Below are positions 10,602 to 23,900 of a stretch of DNA of 64,000 nucleotides, one piece after another. Origin of the DNA: Annona cherimola. Taxonomy: Eukaryota; Streptophyta; Magnoliopsida; Magnoliales; Annonaceae. Every line of letters begins with the position of its first letter. Positions within the stretch are counted from its first letter, which is position 1. The notes below the pieces were generated by a model. That model searched no databases, was not told where the DNA came from, and worked only from the letters and a program-made list of their open reading frames with translations. The DNA is taken from positions 88,309,641 through 88,373,640 of the forward strand of contig CM059973.1 in the NCBI GenBank assembly GCA_030490835.1, in the 5' to 3' direction. The position numbers and the translations under genes are program-made.

Positions 10602-11714
10602 AGATCTTGGATTACAGTTGCACCATGTTGTGTCTTTCAGTTGCTTGGACTGATCCTTGTCGAGATCCACTTAACTATTGTACAAAAGAAATTCTAGTTG
10701 ATGGATTTCTCACTGCTGTGTTTGGCCTGCCAGTATCTTTTATAAACTTCAGTATATCATGGAGAGGGGTTCCCTTTCCCCATCATTTCTTTCCATTCAA
10801 TGAGAATTCAGTCGGGAATGAGATGCATTCTGCATAGTTTTTTTTTCGAGGCACGTCCCTAACAGAGTATGTGAGATTATCGAGTTCTGAACCAGATTAG
10901 TCTATTTACCAGTTGGTTTGGTTTAGAACATTTGTTAAATGTCCTTGTTATGAGGCTAATTGCAACAAAATTTGCTCTCATTTCTCGAGAATGGCTTCGG
11001 ATTCGTATTAAGGTTGCACATCGATGGTAACTAATTGCATTTGCAGTTCTTGTTCCAATAAATTTTAATTTTTAATATTATTTTTTTCATTCCCTACTCA
11101 CCCTCTCTCTTATTTTTCAATCCGTTGCGGTGGCTTATAACCTCCTCCATTTTAAGAACCTCGTCAATTTTAAGATGCTGATAATTGATGCTAAATCCAA
11201 TCGATTCATTATATTTAATATCACTCATTTAGTTAGGAGATTAAGTTTCATCTAAATCAAGTAGGTGCACAAGCCACATTTGTTTAAAATCGATATGTTT
11301 GTGTGTATATTATGAAAAATAATTAGATTTATTCACATATATATTAGAATATAATGATATTTTATAAAATCATTTATTCAAATCACTAATATTATAGATG
11401 GTTTAGATGTTGAAAATAATATTTAAATTTGATATTTAACATTAAATTATTTTATTATATTAATTTTTAATATTTATAGATAATATTCATGTACGGTGAT
11501 ACGAAATAAATAAAAGGATTTTCATAATATTATAAATTATGCTAAATATAACAAATGAAGTTGATTTTTCATCAACTATCAATATATTTAAAAATGAAAA
11601 GGGTTGTATCGAATAAAAGTTTCATATAAGTGTAACTTTTTTCGATAAGTAACAATGTTCCCTTTTCCATTCATAATATTAAATTTCTCATTTTCACTGC
11701 AATTCTCGATAGGT
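10602..11714. other. Intergenic sequence, nothing recognised
   Basis: The sequence directly after the SOUL pseudogene may be its former 3' UTR. The remainder is AT-rich without a recognisable repeat. Confidence 0.35.
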
Positions 11715-12030
11715 TATTTGCAAAAATAGTTTTAAAAGTTTATCTAATCATGATTTTAATATTTGAGATATAACTTTTTAACTTTTTGACGATGTGCGAA
11801 AATGACCATGTGAGTTGATAATGTTCTTCATATTAAGTTCTTCCTCTATATCAAATATATTTATACCATACGAATTTCATTATATTAAAAATTTGATAGG
11901 TTTGTAGGGCACTTGATTGCTATTCTCGAAATTTAATTAAGTTCACATGATTTTTTTGCACAATATTAAAAGTTAAAGGGCTATCTTTGCAAATTTTAAA
12001 ATCACAATGTTAAAATTAAAAAGACCCATA
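11715..12030. repeat. Diverged foldback element (family E)
   Basis: The left arm (about 11735-11825: tcatgattttaatatttgag ... gatgtgcgaaaatgaccatg) is matched, inverted, by the right arm (about 11930-12015, whose complement reads attgtgattttaaaatttgc ... attgtgcaaaaaaatcatg). The unpaired centre is about 100 bp. I see no target duplication and no second copy. Confidence 0.5.
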
Positions 12031-12061
12031 ATCCTATGCAACCAGCTGCATTGGGTGCCCC

Positions 12062-12242
12062 ATGTGTGGCCATGAGACCTCTTTTTAAATTTTAGATTTT
12101 GTTTTGTAATTATGTAAAGTATGTGTATTTAATCTATAAATTAAGTTTTGCTATTTTTAGATATTGTTATATACATTTTTTATTTTTTAAATATAATAAT
12201 ATTTTCATAAAAAAGTCCTATGGTCGGACGCCAGCCGCATGG
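12062..12242. repeat. Foldback family B, short copy B4
   Basis: It contains one half of the family core (gtgtatttaatctataaatt, gttttgctatttttaga, ttttttattttttaaa). The outer arms ccatgagacctctttt and the complement of aaaaaagtcctatgg are inverted. These arms are unlike those of other copies. Confidence 0.45.
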
Positions 12243-12389
12243 AATTAGGCCTCAATAATGAATAGGCAAACTTACAAAGTTATTTTTGTATATAACTCTC
12301 TCTATTTCTCAATAAATAACAATAGCATAGAAAACTATAGCATTTTTATGTAATATGTGATCTCCTCGTCCATGTTCAATGTTTTTTCA

Positions 12390-12653
12390 TATTTTTTGGG
12401 TATATTTTAGGAAGTGATAAAATTTTCAATGTAATTTTTTCTGTAAAAAAAAAAGGAAATAACTTGATATGATAAATCTAATGACGATGAGTAAAAAAAA
12501 TAAAGTTAAAATAAATATGCTGGATGTATGAATAATTGCACGAAAATAATTAAAAAATATGGTAGTTGTATAGGAAAAATAAAAAAATAATAAAAAATAA
12601 AATAATTTTTTTGAATAGTTAAATTGAAAAGTTTTATGTGTTACCAAACACTC
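12390..12653. repeat. Tourist-like MITE family A (A6)
   Basis: It starts with ttaggaagtgataaaatttt and ends with ttaccaaacactc. Between these are gatatgataaatctaatgac, aataaagttaaaataaat and ggtagttgtataggaaaa in the family order. Confidence 0.65.
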
Positions 12654-12747
12654 TTTTTTTTTTGTAATTATGTTGTTTACTCTATCTTTATTCTAATTAT
12701 TATTTCTATCATAAAACTCGCATACTAGAGATCTTAGGTTCGAATCC

Positions 12748-12815
12748 AAATGTGGAGTATAGACTTATAGTCTTCTCTTGGTGTAATGTGGAGTATAGTC
12801 TTCTCTTGGTGTAGT
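12748..12815 (+). repeat. Short imperfect tandem duplication
   Basis: aatgtggagtatag followed by cttctcttggtgta occurs twice in succession (about 12748-12785 and 12785-12815). Just upstream, ggttcgaatcc resembles a tRNA B box, but no A box or tRNA fold is visible. Confidence 0.4.
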
Positions 12816-13399
12816 AAACATATTTATCATTTTTGTTACATCATATTATTTTTTTTTATACTTTTTATATTTCTTTTCATAAATTGTTCCACTATATATA
12901 TATATTTACCTCGCATTGACTTAGTACCCTCGTGCAATTCGCGTCGAATTCATCTTAGTAAAAATTGAAACCTATAGGTCAAAGGTGCAAAACTAAATAA
13001 CTGAGGTATTAATATGCAAATAATCCGAAAAATCACCATTTGTTCACGACTTCACGGAAGCTTTATAAGGCGGCTACGGCGACGCATGAAAACAAATAAA
13101 GATGTGCCCGTGCAATCTCTTTAAGATGCATTGGTATACTCCAAAAACTAAATACACTGTCGGCGGCATCCTATGGATTAATTTTCCAGGGTCAGTTAAA
13201 GAAGCATCCGAGTCATACGCAGAGATCAATCCCACTGCTCCGTAGGGCTGAAATCCGGGAAGTAATTCCCGGCACCTGCATATCATCATCCAGCAGTCCC
13301 GAGTACTAAAAGTTTTTAGTGCCGCGAATTCTGCAGTCGGGCCTGTTTTCGCTTTTCGCTGTTTTCCCTTCGCTACGCGAGAAAAATTGAGAGGGAGGC

Positions 13400-13564
13400 A
13401 AGAGAAGCCTTCTGCTTCCCTAGAGCCTCTTTGCTGTCGACGGGCAAGACTCCAGCATTTCAATCGCGAGCAAGATCTCCTAGAGAAGAAGCTTCTGTTA
13501 GGGTTCCCGCCATCTTCTCTCCCTTTCTGATGTTTCTCGTGGTTGGGCCAGCTCCATAGATGAG
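13400..13564 (+). other. PIE1 5' UTR exon (start approximate)
   Basis: A CT-rich leader ends at a strong donor, gatgag|gtgagt (13564/13565). The next exon begins at 14930 after a ccag acceptor, 35 bases before the PIE1 ATG. A first intron in the 5' UTR of about 1.37 kb is therefore inferred. A tttataagg at about 13059 could be the TATA element, though it is rather far upstream. Confidence 0.5.
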
Positions 13565-14964
13565 GTGAGTCTCAAGAAGTGAGGAACACAGAGCAGAGTT
13601 GGTTTTCTCGCTGCTACGTGAATTTCTAGGCTTGTTTTGATTCCGTTGGATCATGCCGATAACAAAAATGCAATTTTTGCTATTTCCCATTTCGTTTCTC
13701 ACGTTTTCGTCTGTTTTCCAGTACAAAATCGCGCGGAGTCTTTTTTCTTTTGCATTATTTCTCGTCCGTTTTCTTCCTTTTTTTTTTAAATTTTTTCTTT
13801 CCGTTTCGTTTTCTGATTTGCAATTTCTTTCGGAGAAGAGTTCTCTATCAGCTAAGCAGTCAAATTTTCTGGTTGTTCCGACTTCTGGCATTTTTTCGTT
13901 TATTTGGACTATGTTGTTTTCGGCTCAGCGACAGCAATTTCTGGTTTTGTTTTGATTCGGTTCTCTTTCACCGATAAGAAAAATGAGATTTTTGCCATTG
14001 CCCATTTCTTTTCCGATTACAAATTCGCGGGAAGTGTTTTTGCTTTGCATCCTTTCTGAGTCCGTTTTCTTGTCGGACTTAACGACAGAAATAATTTTAG
14101 TTGTCGTAATGAAACGGATGGGCCGGATGTATGCGTGGAGCGATATAGCTGTTTGTTTTCCGGTCAATGTAGGCTGGCCTTTCTGTTGGCTGTACTAGCA
14201 TGCTCTACTTGTAAATGTGGGGCTAGCTGATCGATAGTTTGGCATCCTATCTGCTTCCCTTTTTCGTTTCGTAAAAGAAGTATAGCTTTCGTTTGCAAGC
14301 GAAACGCATTGGCTAACAGACCTTCTAGATATTTCAGCGACCCACATTGATTCGACCATGTGCATTGCTCGATTTTTCTTGGAATTGAAGCAGTTTTATT
14401 TTCTATCATCTGTTTAGAAATGTGAATTGCTGTAAAGCTCAGCAGTCATTGTAACTCTACCAGAAGAAGAAACCAACAAACCTAGAACAGGGTCAGAAAA
14501 TTGTTCACAGTAAATATGGAGGTGGTCGACTAGTTGTTGAAATTGTTCACAGTAAATATGGACTTAGTCTACTAGTTGTTCCCTTGGGAGAGAATGACTG
14601 CCCCAGTCACTGCTCTTAGGAAGGACATAAATTTGAGTGAAATTTATTTTTGTTTTTAATGAATATCTTAGGCTTCTTCAACGACAATTCAGCAAATGAT
14701 GCATTCTACACTCTTGTTGCACAGGGCATTTTTCTATCAAAATGAATGAGATTATTGAGTTCTGATCTATTTTTGAATGTCCATTTCCGGGTGTCTGGTT
14801 AGCATGCTTTGATGATTCGTTCATTTGAATATGCTAGGAACCAATCATGAATAATTTCATAGACCAGCACATTATTCTTGTATCGAATTCTTCTATGCTT
14901 TTAATATACTTGCTTTCTGATATTGCCAGTTACTGCATTCCGATGTGAATCTTCATGCGAAACC

Positions 14965-17900
14965 ATGGCCTCAAAGGGTCCTAAGAAGCTTGATCCTGAA
15001 CCAAAGGCAAAGAGGCAAAAGGTTTGTTCCAAAGATATCTTGCAATCACAAGAATTGTGTTACCTTTTCATTTACTATGTACCTATAATTGATTCGAGTC
15101 AATGCATTTGTTGAGTGAAAGAATTACTTATTATCAAGTGCAGCACAAAATAGTTATATTTGTGTTTTCCTAATGAAGTGCATTCAGCTTACATATCTGT
15201 TTGCATTTCATTGTGTTATGGAAATGCTTTCACATTTCCATCAAACAAATCTTCTGTGCATGGACATGGCCATGTGAGAATTATTTTGCTTGTCTAATGC
15301 CCATGGGTAGGGGCGTGGTTGATGTTTCCTTACTTTTCTGCTATTGGATATGCAGCTTGTCTATGATTCATTTGAGATTTTCGTTTATTTTGTCAGACTC
15401 TTGATGCCCCCAGAGGACCTCTTCGCCCCAAAACACACTGGGATCATGTTCTGGAGGAGATGATTTGGCTATCCAAGGTACACTGCTTTGTCATTTTGTA
15501 GCATCTAATACCTCCATAGTTTGGATGAATATATTTTTCCTTCTTCTCTCCCCCATTCCAACAAAATTTTCTCTACAACGATTAGTCTAGACTCTTTCAT
15601 TTCTGTGTTTTCCTAACAAAAAATGACAGGCCCAGGATGAAGTCATGATACACTCTCTCTGTCTAACTTGATAAAATTTGTCTGGCAGGATTTTGAATCA
15701 GAAAGAAAATGGAAGCTAGCTCTAGCGAAGAAGGTTGCTATCAGAGCCAGCAAGAGCATGCTGGATGAAGCCACAAGGGAAGAGAAGAAAGCCAAGGTTC
15801 GTTCTCTTGGGACACATGTATCTTTGCCTTGCAATAGTATAAGAATAATTCCTGCACAACATAACATTCATTAATTTAAACTATTGTGATTGTTGTCCAG
15901 TTCCTTAGCCTTTTGGTGATCTTCAAAATGTGCGAGCTTTCGTAGTTTCTTATTGCTGCTGTTTATTGGAATTCAGGAAGAAGAGCAAAAACTGAAGAAA
16001 ATTGCACTCAATATATCCAAAGATGTGAAGAAGTTTTGGATAAAGATAGAGAAGCTGGCAAGTTTATGTTTGTGTTGAGTTTTGATTCAGTTATATTATA
16101 TGCTTCCTTTTATCCATCCCTTATCTTTTTTAAAATTTTATCCTTTCCTTCATGAGATGTGATTTCAGGTGCTGTACAAACATCAGTTGGAGCTGGATGA
16201 AAGAAAGAAAAAGGCACTAGATAAGCAGCTTGATTTTCTTTTAGGGCAAACTGAAAGGTAGAAAAACACTCCATAAGCTGATTTTGGTGGACTACATTTA
16301 ATATCCATAAATTTTCCATCTTTAACATTGTAAAAACATATTGTTGCCTTACGATAAGATGGTTACAGGTACTCCACAATGCTTGCAGAGAATCTGGGGG
16401 ATGTAGCAGTTCCCAGCAAACCTTGTCATCCAGAGCCTATGCTGGAATGTCTTGCTGATCAAAGCAAAGGATCTCCTGGTAAGGAACTGATTGCTTTATA
16501 TAGTTTCTCAGGTGTGTTCTTCTCACTGAAAACTTCCCTATCTTTTATGCAGAATCTCGGTTGGAAGCCTCAGAGAATGATGGAGATTATGGTGAAGAGT
16601 CAGAAGATGAATCAGTGAGTTTTATGTCTCCTTTGCATTATCAATTATCAAAATATCTCTAAATTGTTCTTTCTCAGGGAAATTTCAGATAGCCTTGCTA
16701 GTTTCTGTAAAAACGACTAATAAGTTTGTGTACTGTTGGACACTCTTGTCAGTGTCTATTAAGAATTATTATGGATTCCCTGGTGGAATTTGAGTGTTTT
16801 ATAATGTCAAAAATATTTTGCTAAAAAGCCATGGCAGGTTTCCCCTGCTTATCTGAAACATCTCTACAATCTCATTATCATTACCTATTTTTCTTGTTCC
16901 CACTCTTGTCCATTCTGTATCGATTCACTTTGTTGTTTATATCAATCCCTATCCTACTGACATATTTTACATTTATATTTCAGTTTTAGTTTCCTTTTCT
17001 TATGCCGTGGTCCAAATTCCAAACACACCCTCATTGAAAATCATGTTGCTCCATTGGTTTTGTTGTTAACTTTGTCTATCATTCTGAGCATTACATTTGC
17101 TTGTGCTGTCTTCGTACATTATTTCTGAATTAGAAGAGGATTATTCTGATGCTGCTATGATATTGCAGGAGGATGATGAGCATACTGTTGAAGAAGATGA
17201 AGCACACATAACTGAGGAAGAAAGGAGAGAAGAATTGGCTGCTCTTCAAGATGAAATAGATTTGCCACTTGAAGATCTTCTGAAAGGATACACTAAGAAC
17301 AAAAGTAAATATCCAAATATTATATGTGATTATTTCATTTGTGATGAATTAATTGCTTTTCACTCTTAATTTGGATCAATAAAATCATTCTCAGTTAGGA
17401 GGGAAGGAAGTTCAGGCAGTGATGAAGATGTAGATGAGCATTTTAAGAAGAGAAAGTATGGAACTAAGGGTAAGGACGTGTAATTAGCTTCTTAAAGATG
17501 ACAGAAGCAATATTGATTAAGAGCAATAAGTTATTATTTCTAATCTTGTGAATTTTCAGTGTCTAGGATCCAAGCAAATGGGTTTTCTGAACCTCTCAAG
17601 CAGGAGCCAGATATGGATAAACTACCTGTATTTTGTGAAAACCATCAACCTGTTGGTGAGAAGATTGATGCAAATAACATAGCCTCTACTTCTACTCGAC
17701 ATGGTGTAAGTTATGTCCCGTTGCTATCAAGATTTTGCACAACTCATATCCTGAATCAGCTGATTATCCTCTCTTTTTGCATCAGGGAAAAAATATTCGT
17801 GAAGAGACAAAGTTCGAAAGTAATGCTAAAGCACATAGATCCAAATCTCAATCGAAGGATTGCTGGCCATTAGATGAAGAATGTGAGCCACTTGATTTTC

Positions 17901-20900
17901 ATGATGAGTTGGTGAGAGCATCATTTCCTTTTTGAGTATGTTTTGGTACCTCTTGATGAGCTATGGTTTATGTGTCAAGGGGATACTTTGTTGAATACAG
18001 AGCTTGCAAAGTGCAATTCTGAGACGGGATAGTGAAACCTATGAGAAAGCTCAAACATCAATGTTGTTGATCACTTGAGAAGATATGTGGTTATATTCTG
18101 CAGAATGGAGATTGGTAGAGAATAAGCTGTAAATTGAATGGCATCTCAAATGCTGCATTCCAATGTAGCCATTCCTTTTCTCCTGGTGCTTTTGCCATAT
18201 GCTTCTATTCGTGGGAGAATGTTTGTTTTTACAGAAATAACATTTAGATTCCATTTGGTAATAGAAAAATGGGTGAAAAATTTCTTGAGAATTTTCCAGA
18301 GCTTCATTTACACATTGTGACATGATTTGACATCTTAAATGCCTGAAAGCTCAACTTTTTCTCATTAATTTTCTATCATTATTTCTCTCTCTCTTTTTTT
18401 GGTAAAAAGCCTATATATTTTGTCTTTGTTCATTTTATTTTCAATATCACTTCCCCTCTTTCTTTATTTTATCTTATTTAATTTCGCCCTTTTTCTTGTA
18501 TTTTCCACATTCTCAAATGGACATGCATTTGGAGATTGATAGGTGTAATTAAAGAATATGAAATACTTTCTCTCATAAAAAAAAGAATATGAAATAGTGG
18601 TGGGAAAGAGAGGAAGTGATGTCATGTGGTAGGGGTGTAATGGTTGGAACTAAATTATATAGAGATAAAATAGATAAGCTTCTTGGATAAAAATATGGAG
18701 GATGATTGAAAATATGATAATGAGAAAAGTATGGTTGTTGAACTAATTCCTATATCTAGTTTTCGGGGGTGTGGAAGAAGTATGAGCTGCATCTTTAATT
18801 GTGTAGATCTCATTGTTCTTTCTATCTGCAGAGGCCATTGATGCAGATTCTGGTTATTGCGTTCTAGATGTATGTTCAGAATGCAGATGGCTGGGGTCTC
18901 ATTTGGTTTCCCAAACCAAGCTATTTTACTTATTATCCTTTGAATAGCCCTTGACCGTACATGGTAGTTACCAACGTACACAAGTTGAGAACAGAAATTT
19001 GCTATGGTTTGTATATGGGGGGGCCCTAATTGGTCAAGCAAACTGTGCGAAGAGATACTTCAGATGTTTTGCCGTCTCTTTAGCCCTCTCTAATGGCTAA
19101 ACACATATTTATATCCATCATAGAAACATCTTCCTCATCTTGAGTTTTTAGGATGAAATTTTGATTACATCTATTCTCTAAAATTTTTGTTTCTCATCTT
19201 CATTTTCAGAATATGAATATTTGACCACATCTCTTTTTTCAAAATGCTGATGTATGTTGCTTACTGTTTTATAAAATATTTTTTTGCAGAACGATAAAGA
19301 TTATATTGTTGGCGCTGCAGAAGAAAAGGTATATTCCATTGAAATTCATGGACTGCCCTTTGTTTGTTGCTTTGTACATAGCGTCTGAATTCTATCTCGT
19401 TTAGTTACACCTATATCTGGCTCTGATCAATCTAGCATACTGAAAAGGCTGCAGAGATTTCCCAATCTGCAACTGGAGAATTTATTGGTTTCTTTCCTTT
19501 CAGAATGAAAGTCCATGACAGGAGGGACTATATTCTATATTCCACATAAGTTGCTGTGTTGCTGCTAATTCTGTGATTTGATCACAAAGGATTTATATTA
19601 AATAGAGCATATTGGAAATGCCTTCATTGACTAATATAGCAGTTTCTGCTGCCCCTCCTGCCAAGGTCACTTTGAAGCATTCATGGAATCTCTTCTATGA
19701 TTCCAGATAGGAAAATGCCATTGGTGATTCATGGAATCTCTTCTTATGATTCCAAACAGGAAAATGCCATTGGTGAACATTTTATTTCTTAGGCTAATCT
19801 CTCAGGCATTGGTGGATTGCCCAAAATTTGAAAATGGAGAGTGAGTTAGGGTGTTAACGGATCGGGTTGGAGAGGTTGAAGCCTAATCTTAATCCTAACC
19901 TATTTAAAATATCTCAACTTAATCCGTTTATTAACCCATTTAAAAAATCTCAACCCCAACCCATTTACAACCCATTTAATAAACGGGTTGACAGGTTATT
20001 AACGGATTATGTATAAGTCTATTGCATACCAATTTGTGCTAACCGTAGTATGAAAAATTGCATTAGCTCATTCATACCTTTAATTTTATACTAGTCTGAC
20101 CAGGAGAGTTGGATAGCACTGCAGATGGTGAGAGAGACCCCAGGTGGCGAAGATGCAGTGGTGACAGTGGCTGGAGATTGATCTGCGAGTTGAAAGAGAG
20201 GGGGGTTAACACCATACTAGAAATGGGGGAGAGAGAGAGAGAGAGATTCGAACTACAAAATAGGAGAGGGAAAGAGAGAGGCATCGACTTACCTCACAGC
20301 TCGGCACCAGTTGCCGATGGACCCACGTCAATGGTTGTGTGCCCACCATCTCCATCTCTCATCCCGCAGATGTTCTACAAAAATCAGACGGTGCCAACAA
20401 TCATTATCTACGAGCATCTCCCCAACACTGGCAAACACCCCCTTATTGCTGCAGTTAAACATTTGCCACCCACTCAAGATCAGGGACGAAAGGTTCTTGG
20501 TGATATTGAAGATGTCCAGCACAGGCAGCGACGACTACAAGAAAATTGATAACTGGTAAGGCAGTGGGTTGAGATGATGTGAGGAAACGAGAGGGAAAAT
20601 GGAAGCAAAAGGCGGAAATGGTGTGCGGCATGACAAGGGAATGAGAAGGGGACGCAGTCGTCAATTGTAGCCCTTAACGAAGTGGAGGAAGGAGATGAGG
20701 GGGAGAAGAAGACTGTCTGGGGGAAGAAGAAGGATGGGGGATTCTGTTGTGGTGAAGGGGACGGCGGCTAGGGCACTCGACGACAGGATTGGGGGAGAAG
20801 GCTGCCGCGTAGCTAGGGCACGAGTGTACGAGTAGTTTGAGAGGGATAATGTTTATGGAGTGGGCAGGATTAGAGCACTGTGCGGGATAGGGGAGCGGGA

Positions 20901-23900
20901 AGGGGTTAAAGGGGCAAAATTTTTTCACATATATAATATATATTATATCCTATATATGGATTATACGAGTTATATGGGTTGGACCGGTTATATAAACGGG
21001 TTGACGGGTTGTGAAACTTCAATCCTAATCCATTTATTTAATTAAATGGTTGAACGGGTTGGCGGATTATAAATCATTTATTCAAAAATTCCAACCCAAA
21101 GTCATTTATAAACGAGTTGGATGGGCGGGTCGGCGGGTTGCCCATTACCATTAACACCCTTAGAGTGAGTTTTGATTGTAGGTTAGAGTGATAGATGGAC
21201 CTATATGACTGATAGTTGGTTTGTTACATTCTGTGCATTGATTCAAGAAAGCAGATTTTTCTGGTGCCAGTGGGTCAGCATTCAAGTGTTCTACAGAATC
21301 TGTTGTCCTATGTTGACTGTAAAATTTGATACGTGTATACTGGGGGTACTGATATATGTATTGAAACCTTAATACATATGTATATGTTGAGCATTTTTTC
21401 GAACATTTTTTTAAATGCGAGTCCATATATAATCTTTAAATATGCTAAAATTTATCATTTTTGGATTTTTGTATATATATATTTTTTATAATTTCAAAAA
21501 CCAACAGTTTTCATTCCCATTTTATGAGGGTAAAAACTATTGATTTTTGAAATTATGAAAGAAGTACATAAAAAATCCAAAAAATAATCTTTAGAAAAAA
21601 AATCCAAAAATGATAAATCTATGTGCATAAACTAAATAAAAATCAAAGAAAAACGAAAAAAATTGAAAAAAAGCTCAAACCATCTGTATGTATTGAGGTT
21701 TCAATACAAAACATGTGTTGGATCATTACCCTATGTACTGATTCATAAATTTAGCAATTGATTGTTTATCTTTGTTCATTTGTTTTTTTGTTCTAGTATG
21801 TTAAGAGCATTTCTATGTATGATTGGTCATAGAATTATTGAGCTTTTATCCGCTTCTGACTGCACTGAATGTCCTTTTTATATTACTTGTTTTGTCATCA
21901 AATTTGTAGGATGATGAGACAACCTTGTCTGAGGAGGAGGAGTTGGCAAAGGAAGAAGCAAACGATCCTGCAGACGAGGTAAACTGGAAATTTCATCTTT
22001 TTTGATCGATTTATGTGAAAAAGATAGGATAATTTACCTCGAAGTTGATTTGGTTAACAGTCTGGATCTTACACATTGGAAGTATGTTTATTAGTAATAG
22101 AGGTGCAACTTGGTCTGGGTAGGGGTGGAACCTACCCTTACCCTATTTTAAAAAACCTCTACCTATCCTATTTTAGGTCGGGTTAGTTCGGAGCCTACCC
22201 TATCTTATTTTTTCAAGGGCGGGTTGGTTCCAGTTTCTGTTCCAAATCGGTTCTTAAAAAATATATTATCAAGCAATATTTTGCAAGCTAATTGACTATG
22301 ACAATTTGTTATATGCAATTAGCCATCCACATACATGAACTGCAAAATGAATAACCTGTTAATTTAACCGTCCACATACATGCAGCACTGCAAAAAGAAT
22401 AACCTGATAGATGAAACTATCTGTCCAGACATGCAATCAACCACCTAGACATGAATCAACGCAAAATATATCACCTGCTAAATTAACTGTCCAGACATTC
22501 TATTGAAAAAACTGTCCACATGTGAGTCACTACAAAATATGTAACACCTTGTTACATGCAATTAACTGTCCAGACATTGCAAAATGAATAATCAGTTACA
22601 TGTAATCTTTTGCAATCATCAGCCTATACAAGCATATAAATAGAAAAAGCATATTTAAACATACTGCCAAATTGCATTTACACATCCAAAACTGTTCATA
22701 CATCCAACAATCTAATAATTTGAATAAATATATCAACATTTAAGTTCAACAATCTCGAGTCTGAAAATCTGATATCAATATGATAACAATAAGTTTACCA
22801 CAACTAAAATAAAAATCTTTATCACCAAAGACTCTTTAAGTTCATCCTCATAAGAAATATTATCTTTATTTCTAACTTCCAATATTTTTGGAAATATTAT
22901 CAATATTATATCCAATTTTATCAATAATACTGGAGTTGTTATCTCTATATGCAAACAATCTATCTCCTAAACCTTCTTTTGTGGTCTCTTCCCTTAGCTT
23001 TTAAAACAGTGAACACCTGCCACTTAATGACAATGGGCAGTGAATGGTAAAGAGTGAGCAACATCAGGCCTGATGATATTTTTGACCTGTCCACAGAATT
23101 TTATTTTGGTTTTTCCTTTACCCATCACATGCTTTTGTACATTGCCTTTTTTAGCTCTCCCTTATCTTTCTATTTTTTCGTTTTCTTTTTTTTGGCTTTT
23201 TGCCCCCTTCTGCTTGTTTTTGTGGGTAGGCAAGCATTCAGCTTTTTTGTGGATGCGTGATGCAATCAGCTGGACTAAATCAATCTTGGATTTTTCAGAT
23301 CATGTTTCTGCAACAGGAGAGTGAAGTATCTTTAGAAGAGCTTCTTGCCAGGTACAGAAAGGTAGGAAGAGTTCATTTTTCATTCAGTCAGCTTACATTT
23401 TTTGTGGTTATCCTTCAGTAATTCACTCTTATTTGTTTAGGATTCTTTCTCCAATAAAGAGTCTTTGGAGTATGCTTTGCCTAATTTTGATGATCAGTCT
23501 GGTCATTCCACTGATGAGGACGTGGAGCAGAAAAGCCAAAGTGTTTCCATAGATGAAGATGCAGCTGAAAGGGAAGATCTGCGTGAAATTGAGCGAGTAA
23601 ATCCCGTTGTACAGGAAACAGAAATGAAAACCACAAAGACATCACAAGAAAATGAAAGTGAAAGTATAATTGCTGATGCTGCAGCTGCTGCTAGATCAGC
23701 ACAACCAACTGGTAACACATTTTCGACAACGAAAGTCCGCACGAAGTTTCCATTCCTTCTGAAGTATCCTCTTCGTGAATACCAACATATTGGTCTGGAT
23801 TGGCTTGTCACTATGTATGAGAAGAGGCTGAATGGAATTCTAGCTGATGAAATGGGCCTTGGGAAGACCATAATGACAATAGCTCTTTTGGCACATCTTG

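Noticed and set aside
12736..12754. tRNA-like ggttcgaatcc
   Set aside because: A B-box match alone; no A box at the right distance and no cloverleaf could be drawn.
13074..13463. 129-codon minus-strand frame upstream of PIE1
   Set aside because: It overlaps the inferred promoter and 5' UTR, has no recognisable domain and is Arg/Cys-rich in a way typical of an antisense reading.
13653..13955. Phe-rich 100-codon frame in the PIE1 5' UTR intron
   Set aside because: It is a run of T-rich codons inside the intron, with no domain.
20109..20549. 146-codon frame inside the hAT-like element
   Set aside because: It is Arg/Glu-rich from the GA repeat and shows no hAT transposase motif or known domain; overlapping frames are open on both strands.
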